Origin: Schistosoma haematobium
Taxonomy: Eukaryota; Platyhelminthes; Trematoda; Strigeidida; Schistosomatidae
Direction: 5' to 3'
Length of the DNA: 64,000 nt
Assembly: GCF_000699445.3 (NCBI RefSeq)
Contig: NC_067198.1
Location: 40,975,691 to 41,039,690 of the forward strand
The notes below the pieces were generated by a model. It was not told where the DNA came from, ran no database searches, and saw only the letters and a program-made list of their open reading frames with translations. A program made the translations under genes and the position numbers. Shown piece by piece: positions 10,920 to 21,429 of the stretch (its first letter is position 1; every line of letters begins with the position of its first letter).

Positions 10920-10971
10920 ATTTTGATGGAGTTTTGTTCTCTGAGCTCAGAGAACAAAACTCCATCAAAAT
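10920..10971. repeat. Perfect 52-bp palindrome
   Basis: TTTTGATGGAGTTTTG at 10921 is mirrored exactly by its reverse complement ending at 10970, with no spacer (centre between 10945 and 10946). One more A/T pair extends it on each side. It is the arm of the foldback element seen at 1815-1999, here arm-to-arm with the loop lost. A simple repeat lies on both sides. Confidence 0.95.
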
Positions 10972-11070
10972 TGTTATTATTATTACTATTATCATCAGTA
11001 ATACTAATAGTAATATTAACAGTAGTAGTAGAAGTAGTAGTAATAGTAATAGTAATAGTATTAACGAATA

Positions 11071-11370
11071 ACTGTCATGGGTGTCAAATAAAAAATAGAA
11101 ATTAAATAAGTAATATCATCGTTAAAACACCACTTTGTTAATATAAGTAAATAGAAACTGGAAATTATTCACTTGAATTCACTTGATCAATATATTGTAT
11201 TGAGAATTGAGTTTTCAAAATAAACATTCAAGTTATATATCAGCCTTTATGATATTATGACCATTTTCTTTTTACTAGTGTCTGATTGAGTAACAGTATA
11301 ATTGCTCTAAATTAGTTCGAGAAACAAAATCATGCTTGTTTAATAACTAATCTCTCCTCCTTGCTTTTTT
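11071..11370. other. AT-rich gap, nothing recognised
   Basis: No feature recognised between the simple repeats and the RTE copy. Confidence 0.4.
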
Positions 11371-11374
11371 TTCT

Positions 11375-12222
11375 GGTGGTCGACTGGATTATGAAGACTT
11401 CAACACCTGAAGGAAAACACTGTATACAATAGACGGCAGATGACCTAGCCCTCCTATCACATACTAACAAATGCAGATGAAGACAAGTAATGTAGAAGCA
11501 GTCTCTGCATCATTAGGCCTCAACATACAAAAGGGGAAAACCAAGGTCCTGAAATACAGCACGGAGAACACTAACTCAATCACATTTGATGGAGAAACTC
11601 TGGAAGAGGTGGAAATTTTCACGTATCTAGTCAGCATCGTCGATGAACATGGAGGATCAGATGCAGACGTAAAGGCGAGGATTGGCAAATCAAGAATAGT
11701 ATTCATACAATTGACGAACATATGGAACTTAAAACAACTATCTATCAACCAACATCAAAGTCACAATCCTCAATAAGAAAATTAAAACAGTCAGTTCTAC
11801 TGTACAGAGCTGAAACTTGGAGAATTACCACAATCATCATCAAGGAGGTGCAAGTAATTATAAAAAATTGGCTACATAGGATGCTGAATGTCCATTGACT
11901 GGGAACCATCATCAACAAACTGCTGAGGGAGAGAACAAACCAGCTTCCAAATGAAGAGGAAATTGGGAAAAGATGATGGAAATGGATAGGACATACATTA
12001 AGGAAATCATCAAACTGCATCACGAGACAAGTTCTAACTTGGAATCCTGAATGGAAACGGAAAAGAGGAAGGCCAACAAACACATTACGTTGGGCAAAAG
12101 AAGCAGGTATGAAAATGATGAATAACAACTGGCAAGAGCTGGAAAGGATTGAACAAGACAGAGTTGGTTGGAGAGTGCTGTTGGGCAACCTATGCACCTC
12201 GATGTGGAGTAACAGGCGTAAG
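11375..12222 (+). pseudogene. RTE-like retrotransposon, 5'-truncated copy
   Basis: Encodes the C-terminal third of an RTE-type endonuclease/reverse transcriptase, starting in the RT domain (remnant of VVDWIMKTST near 11385). A 101-codon open stretch (11471-11776) has GLNIQKGKTKVL and EVEIFTYLVSIVDEHGG, the conserved end of RT and start of the thumb; further frames follow after shifts ('[18 protein letters not shown]'-like near 12020). The catalytic aspartate region is damaged. It ends with the shared tail AACAGGCGTAAG. A dead copy, cut at the 5' side as target-primed reverse transcription often leaves it. Confidence 0.85.
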
Positions 12223-12364
12223 TTAATAACAGATAAACTGGTCTTCAATATGATATAAGTTAATTCAAATGAATAGTAATAGTTATTTTTATGAATAGTC
12301 ACTGAAATTTACATTGACAATGATCAATCATAAATTCAAGTGTGATCGTTTTCAAATAGTAATC

Positions 12365-12800
12365 GACAAGCGAATGACTTTAAATATTGAATTTATTTAT
12401 TTAAACACATAAACATTGGTACAGGGAGGCATCAAATAAATATGTGCCACATGAATCATTCGATTTGTGTGAGAGCTGGGATACTTCCGGGGTATTCAAA
12501 CCGAAACAGATGGTTTTCTTAGGGTGCCACACCCTGAGCCTTTAACCTAAAGGTCTGATCCGTAAAGTAGTGGAGAAACGTAAGGAGATACAGTCCCATG
12601 GCAGCTGATGACCAATTATTGGTTAATAAGCTATTTGTTCCCTCAGGATACTGGAGCTCATATGCACCAATAGTTTTGAATCACGGTTTTCCAATTCCTC
12701 TAGGTGGACTCTCCGTGTGCACTAATCCGGTTAAAGCACAGGACATTCGCTTTTCTTCCTCTCAGTTTCGTAATCATGTGTTGGAAACAAGACACAAGAT
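12365..12800 (-). mobile_element. Retroelement 3' end, repeat G, minus
   Basis: The same sequence occurs in plus orientation at 46570-46998 and 48985-49375. In this copy the (AAAT)n-type tail appears reversed as 'tttatttatttaaacacata' (12388-12410). A non-coding 3' region with the tail of a retroposed element; parent family not identified. Confidence 0.65.
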
Positions 12801-12899
12801 TAATTTCGAAGGGACTAAAATACTTCAGAAAGGTTTCAACACTCATAGAGAAAGATGAACAACAGATGCGCTGTATATATGGGCTAATAAGAACAGCTT

Positions 12900-13615
12900 G
12901 AACCGAAACGATAATAGACATCTGGTGAATACATGGCAAATATTTGTTAACAAGCAATTGAACCCATTCTTTATTCAACCTGTTTATCTCATATGCATTG
13001 TTATTCTGACTGAAATTAATACGGGTTATTTTAGCAATGCAATCATGTATTTCATGATTCTCATTTTACATGCACATCAATGATTCAGAAACAATTTCAA
13101 CCTTTAACTTGCAGTTCTGTTTTTTCCTTCATATATAAAAGCATAGTAACACCGCATATCAACTATTAATAACTCAATCTTACACACACACAGACACACA
13201 ATTCATTCATTCATTTATTTTCACATTGTGAGCATTCTATTTACTAAAGTCCGAATCTAAATATGGTTGGATTAATACAGTACCTGATTTGATCCGATTC
13301 AATTGTTAAAACGCTACATATTTCTTTGGTGATTTCGATTTTGCTTATTACCCTGAAGAAGTCCAGACAATCTAGTTGGACGAAACGTTGGAATTATTTT
13401 AAATTTCAATCGCTGAGATAATTTCAAATACAAAATCAACTGAGATAATAATTATTCAATAGTCAAATAACTCATTACTATATGAAGTAGACTCTGATAA
13501 CGTTGTTTAAAACAACAATTAAACTATCAAACATAAATAACATTAGCTTAGTAAATTAAACATTAACAAAACTATTCACCTTAAATATTCATAATAAATT
13601 TTTAAAGACTTTTGA
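12900..13615. other. AT-rich gap with one hammerhead-like motif
   Basis: Mostly unrecognised. At about 13353-13393 a CUGAAGA...GUCC...GGAC-GAAAC pattern resembles a hammerhead core, but no closing stem III or stem I partner is evident. Confidence 0.35.
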
Positions 13616-13619
13616 ATGA

Positions 13620-13890
13620 TATTCAATCAACAGAAGGGAGTTTTGTGGAGATTTTAGTAATTTAATAGTTGAATTCATAAGTCAATTGAAGCTAGACCAC
13701 TATGGAGAACCCGGAACCACTGGACAGCGATTTCATCCTAGTATGAGACTTCTCAGCACAGCGCATCGAATCTCAAGAGGCAGGATCATGGATCTCTACT
13801 ACTGAAGAGTCCCATACTAGAATGAAACAGCTATCCACTGCTTCCAGGTTTTCCATAATGATCCAGCTTCAATTGATTCATGAATATTCA
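13620..13890. mobile_element. Family B foldback with terminal inverted repeats
   Basis: The left half is minus-orientation tail and hammerhead (from 'gaagggagttttgtggagat' at 13634). The right half is plus-orientation hammerhead and tail (from about 13780). The tRNA head is deleted at the centre. The plus core reads CUGAAGA, stem II GUCC/GAAU, then GAAAC; CUACU/CCACUG-type arms are imperfect. Confidence 0.7.
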
Positions 13891-14029
13891 ATTAATTCAC
13901 TTATCAAATGTTTAGAGTAAAAAAAACGAACTCCAATATGATATACTTTAGTAAATTCAAAATATTTTTAGTCAGAATGTAAAAGAGAATAATAAAAAAT
14001 TTCACTAAACTATATGTCAAAACACTAAG

Positions 14030-14275
14030 TTCGTGGATTAGTTGAAGTAAGACATTAACACCGTTGGACGCCGGATAGCTCAGTGGTCTAGTGATTAAGT
14101 GCTCGCGCGTGAAACCAGTAGGTCCTGGGTTCGAATCTCGCAGGAGGCGAGGACGTGGGTGCGCACTGCCGAGGAGTCTCATGATAGGACGAAACGGCCT
14201 TCCAGTGCCTCCAGGTTTTCCATGGTGGTCTAGCTTCAACTGACTCATGATCTTAACCATTGAAAACATTGTTTT
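14030..14275 (+). mobile_element. Family B element with good tRNA-like head
   Basis: Starts 'gattagttgaagtaagacat'. Box A is TAGCTCAGTGG (about 14087), box B GGTTCGAATCTC (about 14129), both close to Pol III consensus. The hammerhead region (about 14160-14208) has core CCGAGGA (U4 to C) and a UUC site, so activity is doubtful. It ends 'cttcaactgactcatgatct'. Confidence 0.8.
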
Positions 14276-14279
14276 GCTG

Positions 14280-14735
14280 ATCTGTTTTCTTCTTTTTTTC
14301 TTTTTTCCTTTCTTTTTTTTACTGATAAAAGGTATTATGATAATAAAATGAATTACTTGTGTTTCTCATAAATCTTATAGATCTTATTATTTGATCGTAG
14401 ATAAATATTATGGATCCTACACAACAACAAATATATATATTTTACTTTACAGTTTCTTGTTGTTGTTCTAATTAATCATTTTAATTCAGTCTAAAAAATT
14501 GTGAGATAATCCCAAAATAAAATTTACAAAAAACTTTTTTTGTTTTTTTCTCCTTTTTTATACATACTAATAATATTTGTTGATGTGGTGGTGGTAGTGG
14601 TTAGTTTCTTCTCTTTTTTTATTTCAATTTTATTTGTCTAGATTTTTATTTATTTTTGTTATTTATTAAATAAAAAACATGATTAATTAGTTGGACAATT
14701 AGAAGGAGGAAAGTAAAGAACACAGAATTACTGAT
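14280..14735. other. T-rich low-complexity stretch
   Basis: Long T-rich and AT-rich runs (14285-14330, 14530-14670). No exon or known repeat. Confidence 0.5.
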
Positions 14736-14737
14736 AT

Positions 14738-15819
14738 TTATAAGCAATGATGGATAGTGACTATCAGTGAAATCAAGGATGATCGTTTCCTCCTATTTGG
14801 GGCTAGTCAGCTGGATGTATCTGCATCTCAGAGAGTTGATGTTCACTCTGGAACTCGAACTCAGTAACATTCTCATGAAACGCCATCACGTTATCCACTC
14901 AGCTACTGAGTCTTGATAGCCACTTGCTTGTGCAATGGGGTGAATTTGGATTCACTTGGTATTATTTGACTTGTATCTTCCGATTGAGGTTTAAGACTGC
15001 TTACAAATAGCTTGTGAGTTAAGATAATATCGAGGCATACACACAGTATGCACATATGCCAATAACAGACTGATCAATTGCAGTTTTAAACCTCAATGGT
15101 AAGATTCAAGTAAAACAATACCAAGTGAATTCAAATTCACCCCATTGCACAAGCAAGTGGCTATCAGGACTCAGTAGCTGAGTGGATAACGTGATTGCGT
15201 TTGAAGTGAATGGTACTGGGTCCGAGTCCCAGAGTGAACATCAACTCTCTGAGATGCAGGTACATCCAGCTGACGAGTCTCAAATAGGACGAAACGCGTG
15301 TCCTGGATTCCACTGCTTGCCACTATCCATCACTGCTTACAAAAAGCTTGTGAACTGAGGCGATATCGAGGCATACGCACAGTATGCGCATATGCCAATA
15401 ACAGATTGAACGACTGCAGTCTTAAACCTCAATGGGAAGACACATGCCAAACAATACCAAGTGAATACTGATATTTATTGTTTGAATTTTTTTTCATTTA
15501 TATTTAGGATTGAAATTGATCATTTTTTTATTGGCTTATGTATATACTGTACGGATTGTTTCGATATTGCTTTAAGTTATAAGTATTATGAGTAAAGATG
15601 AATAATGGCTAGTAATGGAATTCAGGTTGTGCATTTCGTCCTGTTTGAGACTTGTCAGTTAGATCTATCTGCATCTCAAAGTTATTTGTTCACTCTGGAA
15701 CTTGAACTTAGTACCGGTTACTTCAAACGTTATCGCAATATTGAGGTAATCCAAATAGGATGTAAATATGCCAGTAAGAGACTGATCGATTGCAATTCTA
15801 AACATCCATTGAAAGATTC
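14738..15819. mobile_element. Family A (Sm-alpha-like) cluster, alternating orientation
   Basis: Successive blocks: minus hammerhead, head and tail (14738-14998); switch near 15000 to plus tail, tRNA-like head (box A TAGCTGAGTGG at about 15176, box B GGTCCGAGTCC at about 15219), intact hammerhead (15256-15316) and tail to 15470; switch to minus tail and hammerhead (about 15480-15700); switch to plus tail (about 15720-15819). The minus hammerheads (about 14770-14835 and 15617-15675) have core or stem changes. The plus tail resumes after an LTR-like insertion, at 16322. Confidence 0.85.
15256..15316 (+). ncRNA. Hammerhead ribozyme, family A, intact
   Basis: Stem I: GCAG (15256-15259) pairs with CUGC (15313-15316) and AUCCAG with CUGGAU, separated by an internal loop as in the natural schistosome ribozyme. 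Core CUGACGA, stem II GUCU/GGAC, GAAA, stem III AC/GU with a four-base loop. The cleavage site GUC falls after 15302. All expected elements are present; self-cleavage of the transcript is expected from the family. Confidence 0.93.
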
Positions 15820-16305
15820 TGTTATGTCCCGATAAACATAATGAGTGGTAACTTTTGTAATCCATTTCTAGATCTGTACTATGAGTATAATTTTATCGTA
15901 TAATTGTTAAATAACTAAACTGTTCATATTCATGTCCATCTTATCGTGAGCTTTATTTTGACCTGTGAACTATTATTATACGATTAACCATTCTTGAATT
16001 ATACCCTGTCTATCAATTACTATCTCCCCATTCATAGCCACATTTGGCTAAATCTCGTACAAATGTTGTTTCCTATTTTATGATACCACGTGATCTGTCT
16101 GGTTGGTATATAAACCCAGTATGCTTGAATTCAAGGATTCATATCGCAGATGCAAAGATTGGTGTTCTGGACTTAACAGGCAGGGCTAGGCAGGAAGTAG
16201 GATCAATAAATACTCTAGATTGCTAGCACGTGTTTTTGGCGTCGTTAGTTCGACCGATAATTCACTGTTCTCTTATTCGCGGTATCATCACGTTATACAT
16301 TAACA
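15820..16305 (+). mobile_element. LTR-like block inside family A element
   Basis: Interrupts a family A unit whose tail resumes around 16322. It starts TGTTATGTCC and ends ACATTAACA, giving TGTTA/TAACA ends. A TATATAAA box (about 16108) precedes AATAAATA (about 16206), as in an LTR. I find no target-site duplication, so it may be a recombined or rearranged LTR, and its right edge is uncertain by about 15 bp. The 60-codon open frame inside is not supported. Confidence 0.6.
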
Positions 16306-16321
16306 GGGTACACAGGCCACA

Positions 16322-16465
16322 AGTTATAAGTAATTCACCCCATTACACAAGGTAGTGGCCACCTGAAATAAACAGCGTGAACATCAACGTTGAGATACAG
16401 ATAAATCCAGCTGACGAGCCAGAAATAGGACACAACTTCCAGTCACCATTATCCATTTTTGCTTA
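16322..16465 (+). mobile_element. Family A remnant after LTR-like block
   Basis: Resumes 'aattcaccccattacacaag', carries a deleted head and a decayed hammerhead (CUGACGA present, second half GGACACAAC in place of GGACGAAAC), ending 'atccatttttgcttataatt'. Confidence 0.65.
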
Positions 16466-16639
16466 TAATTACTACTAGATTTTTTTATTTAAAAAAACTA
16501 CTGATTCATAACTTTGAATGTTAAGCTAGATTTAAAAGCATTTGAGGTAATTGAGGAAAAGGTATTTAAGTTCAGTAAATTGTCTAAAAATATATATATA
16601 GTATTGAAAATGAATCAGTTCGAAGTAAAAATTTCCAAG

Positions 16640-17125
16640 TCAAAAATTAAATCTGACTCCAGTTATATCCTATGTTTGATTGCTGTCAAAATATATATGT
16701 CGCCTATCCTCGAATATAATCATCGACTTAGATCGCGTAAGTGAATAACGGAATCAAATAAGTCAAATACGAGAATCAATTTCGAATACGTATATTTTGT
16801 ACACTCATTGATCTGGGTAGGCAATCAGAGGGACGAAGTGAAGAGAATGAAGCGAAACAACACGCATTGGAGATGGCGTGTGAGCCGACTCCATTTAACC
16901 AAGCTTTAATCAAGATTTATAGTCAGATAAAAATAAGTTACAGACATGTGATGAATAGGATGAGAAGTTTACACACATATACGCTCATATAAAAACAGTC
17001 AAAGTTGTTAAGTGAATGATTAACAAGATCAAAACGTGACTGAAGAAGAATGGATAAATTAGCCTGTCCAGAAGTTAGAATAAGTTATATGGACTTAACA
17101 TAGTAACCGACACTACAAACTGTTT
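16640..17125 (+). repeat. Interspersed repeat H, longest copy
   Basis: The left part aligns with 3540-3840 and the right part ('gttacagacatgtgatgaat', 'cgctcatataaaaacagtca') with 43690-43885, so the three copies overlap to define a repeat of at least 480 bp. No conserved reading frame. Confidence 0.6.
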
Positions 17126-17253
17126 CGAAGGAATTTGAGTAAAACTCTGATAAATGGTCACTTAAAATTAGTGAAAAAATGAGTTCATATCAGAACAAAA
17201 CGAAAAAACGTTTTGATGGTATGATATTCATACATTCGAATTTTAAAGTAACA

Positions 17254-18223
17254 GTCAGTCAGTCAGTCAGCCACAACGTAGGACCAGGCACATATATGTA
17301 TCGGTCCAAGTTGCCATACCTCATTAACACAACAAGATGGACACCGGATTCATGTAAGGGGTTAATTCAGAGGTGGTAATATATAAAAGAAAGATTGCAA
17401 TAAGGATATAGTACAGGAAGAAAGAATTAGAACGTAGAAAGAAAGATATGAAGCGATTTTAATCTCTTAGTTTAAGAGAAGACAGAGAGTGTATACACCG
17501 ACGCCACTGTGACCGATTCTGAGCCATGTCACCAAGAGTCTCCAACCATTGGTTACGATAGTCACGCGGACCCCAACCAAGTAGTCTGCATCTACCAACA
17601 TGGCTCAAACTAGAAGTTAGTGACTTCAAGCACTGATGCCACGTTTTGGTTTAGCCGCCCCTAACCTTCTTCCAACCATCTCCAACACCGGTTAGCATTG
17701 CACGTCGTGGTAATCGGTGTTCGGGCATACGTAACACGTGGTCCAACCATCTCAGTCGATGAAGATTAACAAACTCGTCAACTGATTTACCATCATTTCC
17801 TAATACCCTGCGTCTAACCTCACTATTACTTACCCGGTGATCCCAGCAGACGCCAGCAATATTTCTAAGGCATCCGTGGTCAAATACTAGTAGCTTACGA
17901 GTGTCTTCTACTCTTAAAGGCCATGTTTCGCTGACGTAAAGTAAAACAGAACGGACTGCCGCGCAGTATACTCGTCCTTTTATTGATAGACAGATATCTC
18001 GCCTTCGCCAAAGGTGACGTAAGTTGGCAAAAGCCAAACGAGCTTTTCGAATCCGTTCTGAGATTTCGTCCAATACCAACCCATAAGGGCTGATCAGACT
18101 TCCAAGATAAGTGAAGTTGTCGACGCGTTTGACTACTTCACTCTCTATCCTTAGTTCAGGTGTTGACACAGACCAGTCCTGAAGCAACAACTTGCATTTC
18201 GAGGGAGAGAAGCGCATTCCAAA
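17254..18223 (-). mobile_element. Non-LTR retrotransposon, 5'-truncated, with 12-bp TSD
   Basis: A single minus-strand insertion: coding part 17651 to about 18220, 3' UTR 17275-17650, and a (CTGA)n tail at 17254-17272 (seen as CAGT repeats on plus). TTTAAAGTAACA occurs at 17242-17253 and again at 18224-18235, a perfect 12-bp target-site duplication that fixes both ends. This family differs from the RTE copies elsewhere in the window; its 3' UTR recurs at 2938-3240. Confidence 0.9.
17651..18223 (-). pseudogene. Reverse transcriptase C-terminal fragment (non-LTR)
   Basis: An open reading frame of about 190 codons covers the end of the RT domain and the region beyond it. It starts at the truncation with RFSPSKCKLLLQDW, then VDNFTYLGSLIS, then a cysteine/histidine-bearing tail (HRLRWLDHVLRMPEHRLPRR) typical of schistosome non-LTR polyproteins. 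The catalytic RT box and endonuclease are missing through 5' truncation. The ATG upstream at 18289 lies in flanking DNA beyond the target-site duplication, so it is not a natural start. The frame is open to its end, suggesting a fairly young insertion, but the copy cannot be autonomous. Confidence 0.85.
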
Positions 18224-18239
18224 TTTAAAGTAACAAACA

Positions 18240-19302
18240 ACTGAGAACAATATACTGCAAAAAAAACGGAAGCAATGTATGAGTGACATTTATCAAACTT
18301 ATTATTGTTATCTTTTATTGTGCATATTTAAGTCAGAGCTTTGTAAACTAGTAATAAGACAACTGGTAATAAGTGTAAACATTTTAGTGTAAGCTACATA
18401 CACCATACGTTGTTATGTAATATTATCAGTTATGGATCATTTTATTATTTCCTATTATCATAACAGTTTTATCGATGATGACACATAGAATATTAAGTGA
18501 TTGTTACTCATTGAGTCGATATGTATGAAGAAGGTTCTAGGCAGGCCAACCCATAGGGTGATGTAACTGTGGTCTCACCTATCAATGACATTATTTTCAA
18601 TAAGGAATAAAGGATGCGTTTGTTATTTATCCCTATCTTCAAATATGTCAAAACGATTTTTTTTTTAGAATTTATCAAAGGATTCTTATTAAGTTTGCTT
18701 TGATGGCAGAAATAAGTTTACTTTAGATAAAATCTTTTGAATATAAAACTTTTCATACATGACAGTGGGTAATAAGTTGCTGAAAATGAAAGTCCGACTG
18801 ACGACACCAGATGGATTTCAGGATGTATAGCTTTTGTTTTTTTACAATATCAGCCTTTTAAATGTTTACACCATGAAATGTATTAGCGTATAAATTTTGA
18901 ATTTCATTTGGAAAGAAAATACTATCTCTAGTGCAATCACATTTCTAGATAGATATCTCATATCATATAGAGGAAATTATATCAGGTACAAGGTGATTCC
19001 TATCATACATGAAGTAAACATATCGAAAATATTTGGGTTTTTTTTGCTTATTAAAAGAATGTTCCGGAAATTGATAAAGTGGTTACATGCTTACTAGTAG
19101 CAAAGGAAAGGAAATAATATGGTGAGAATATATATACATATATCATTATTTCTCCATAGAACACATCCGGTTCCACGCAAATATTAACATTTGGATGCAT
19201 CAACATGTTATAATATGAATTTGGTAATGTTAAAAACTGGCCATCAGATTTCTAATTATGTTTTGACTCTAAAATATCTTTGTTTCTAATCATTTCAAAC
19301 GC
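18240..19302. other. AT-rich gap, nothing recognised
   Basis: No exon with convincing splice signals and no known repeat. A stretch near 18785-18830 resembles part of the inverted-repeat block at 35385-35690. Confidence 0.4.
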
Positions 19303-20262
19303 TTACTTACTTTCTCCTGTTACCCCCAGTGGAGTATAGGACGCCGACCAGCATTCGCCAACCCACTCTGTCCTCAGCCTTCCTTTCTAGTTCCATTCTA
19401 TTGCTGTTCATTCTCATGTCTATCTCCATTTCTCGACGTAATGTGTTCTTTAGTCTTCCTCTCCTCCTTTGTTTAGCCTTGAGCATTCCATGTGAGGCCT
19501 TGTCATGTGACTCGATTTTGTGTTTCCCTCAATGTGTGTCCTATCCACATCCAACACTTCTTTCTCATTTCTTCCTAAACTGCAATCTGGTTTGTTCTCT
19601 CACACAATGTCTGGCCAACAAATATGGAGTATTTTGCGTAGACAACTGTTAATAAACACCTGCATCTTCTGGATGATAGCTTTCGTAGTTCTCCAAGTTC
19701 GCGTCCCATACAGTAGAATTGTGTTGATATTTGTATTGAAAATTGTGAATTCGGTGTTGTTTGACAGACAGTTGTTTTGAGTTTTGGATATTTTTCAATT
19801 GTAGGTATGCTATTCTTTCTTTGTAGATCCGCGCCTTCACATCTTCATCACATTCACCTTGTTCATCAATGATGCTGCCCAGATATGTAAAAGATTTTAC
19901 ATCTTCCAAATCTTCTCCTTCAATTGTGATCGGATTGATGCATGCTGTGTTGTGTCGGAGAATCTTGCTTTTCCCTTTGTGTATGTTCAGACCTACTGCT
20001 GTTGAGGTTGCTGCTACACTGGTCGTTTTTTCCTGCATTTGTTGTTGCATGTGCGGTAGAAGAGTCAGATCATCTGTGAAGTCCAGATCGTCCAGATGCA
20101 CCCTTGCTGTCCACTGTATCCCATGCTTGACCTCAGATGTTGACATCTTCATGATCCAGTCGACCACCAAGCGAAAGAGAAAGGGTGATAGTAAGCAACC
20201 TTACCTAACACCGATCTTTACCTCGATTGAGTCTGTCAATTGTCCTCCATGCACAAATTAAT
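19303..20262 (-). pseudogene. RTE-like retrotransposon, 5'-truncated copy
   Basis: The minus strand holds a 173-codon open stretch (19649-20170) from the RT palm: VVDWIMK, then DDLDFTDDLTLL, where the usual FADD catalytic box has become FTDD. GLNIHKGKSKIL and DVKSFTYLGSIIDEQGE follow. The C-terminal region downstream (19330-19650) is in broken frames and the 3' tail (cttacttac type) lies at 19303. The endonuclease is absent. Two plus-strand open frames over it are antisense shadows. Confidence 0.88.
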
Positions 20263-20540
20263 AACAATTAAAAAACGCCACATTCATTCAATATTGTCGA
20301 AAATCCTGTCAATTATTGTATTGACAAAAATGTTTTTCTAACATTATGTATTTTTGCCAGTTGATACTTGAAAAACTTTTTCAACTTTTTTTTCTTGTTG
20401 TAGAAGATTGATTTCTAAGAATGATTACAATACGAATTTTCACCATGTTTTGATCATCCCATTTTCTTAACACTTTTCTAACACTTCAATGTTGCTTGTA
20501 GTAAACCCCGTTTTTCTACTACATATAAAAATGATCATTT
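20263..20540. other. AT-rich gap
   Basis: Nothing recognised. Confidence 0.4.
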
Positions 20541-20544
20541 TTTC

Positions 20545-20822
20545 AGCAAAGATGGATAGTGGTGAGCAGTGGATTTCAGGACTCACGTTTCGTTCTATTT
20601 GCGACTAGTCAGCTGAATGCTTTTGCATCCCAGAGTTGATGTTCACTGTGGGACACGACCCCAGTACCATTCGCTTCAAACATCATCGCATTATCCACTT
20701 AGCTACTAAGTCCTGATAGTCACTTGCTTGTGAATTAAGGCAATATCGACGCAATACATACATATGGCATATATCCTAAACATCAATGGGAAGATTCAAG
20801 TAAACAATACCTAGTGGATTTG
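20545..20822. mobile_element. Family A foldback
   Basis: Minus-orientation hammerhead and tRNA-like head (20545-20733) joined to a plus-orientation tail (about 20735-20822). The minus hammerhead core reads CUGACUA (G8 to U), which should be inactive. Confidence 0.75.
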
Positions 20823-20947
20823 ATCTTTTATTCGTTTACACATTCCTTTAATATTAAATTGATTTAACGTTATCCGATATATTCAAGAAAGAAATAAAAT
20901 ACAAGTCTCAAATATATTTACAAATAAGCCGTAATGCTTAGTCATGT

Positions 20948-21030
20948 AAAGTTTGTTTTTTAATAGACGCCAAGTATTTATTCATACAAACAGTAGAAAT
21001 AAACTTACATCCTGTTTGATAAACTCATAG
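20948..21030. repeat. Left copy of an 83-bp flanking direct duplication
   Basis: Nearly identical to 21809-21892 ('aaacagtagaaataaactta' through 'gataaactcatag'). The two copies bracket a family B foldback and a repeat F copy. Confidence 0.85.
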
Positions 21031-21415
21031 AATGAGTTTTGTGGAGGTTTTAGGAAATTTCACAGGTTGAAATCATGAGTCAATTGAAGCTAGACCACCA
21101 TTTAAAACCTGGAAGCACTGGACGGCCGTTCCGTCCTAGTATGGGACTTCTCAGCAGTGCGCATCCACGAACCCGCCCCCCGCGGGACTCGAACCCAGGA
21201 CCTACTGGCTTCGCGCGCGAGCACTCGACCATTAGACCACTGAGCCGGTCTCCAACGGTGTTAATGTCTAACTTCAACCAATCAACGAAGTTGCGCCACC
21301 GAACACCATTGTGTTCAGTGAGTTGATATCTCACAACAGACCTGGTTGAACTCCACTGGTGACTGGTGGTCTAGCTTCAACTGACTCATGATTTCAACCT
21401 GTGAAACTTTCATTT
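21031..21415 (-). mobile_element. Family B element with inverted ends
   Basis: The minus-orientation unit has a very clean tRNA-like head (complement of box B 'gggactcgaaccc' at about 21182, box A complement 'ccactgagccgg' near 21237). The hammerhead region (about 21112-21155) has core CUGAGAA and GACGGAAC, both damaging. The right end (about 21365-21415) repeats the family tail in plus orientation, so the element has terminal inverted repeats of about 55 bp. The two 83-84 codon frames over it are not genes. Confidence 0.82.
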
Positions 21416-21429
21416 CATATATACATGAC

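Noticed and set aside
10883..11105. Two overlapping 62-codon frames
   Set aside because: They consist of the palindrome plus simple-repeat translation (Ser/Asn or Val/Ile runs).
11745..12302. 185-codon minus-strand open frame
   Set aside because: Antisense to the plus-strand RTE copy, whose conserved motifs are on the other strand.
12598..13083. Overlapping short frames on both strands
   Set aside because: They fall in repeat G or AT-rich flank and are not preserved in the other repeat G copies.
14060..14140. tRNA-like sequences with good box A and box B
   Set aside because: All such stretches are heads of the family A, B or C repeats. They lack a closed acceptor stem and proper anticodon arm, so I do not call tRNA genes.
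14738..15819. CRISPR-like array
   Set aside because: Repeats are long, alternate in orientation and carry tRNA and ribozyme motifs; no short regular repeats with unique spacers exist anywhere in the window.
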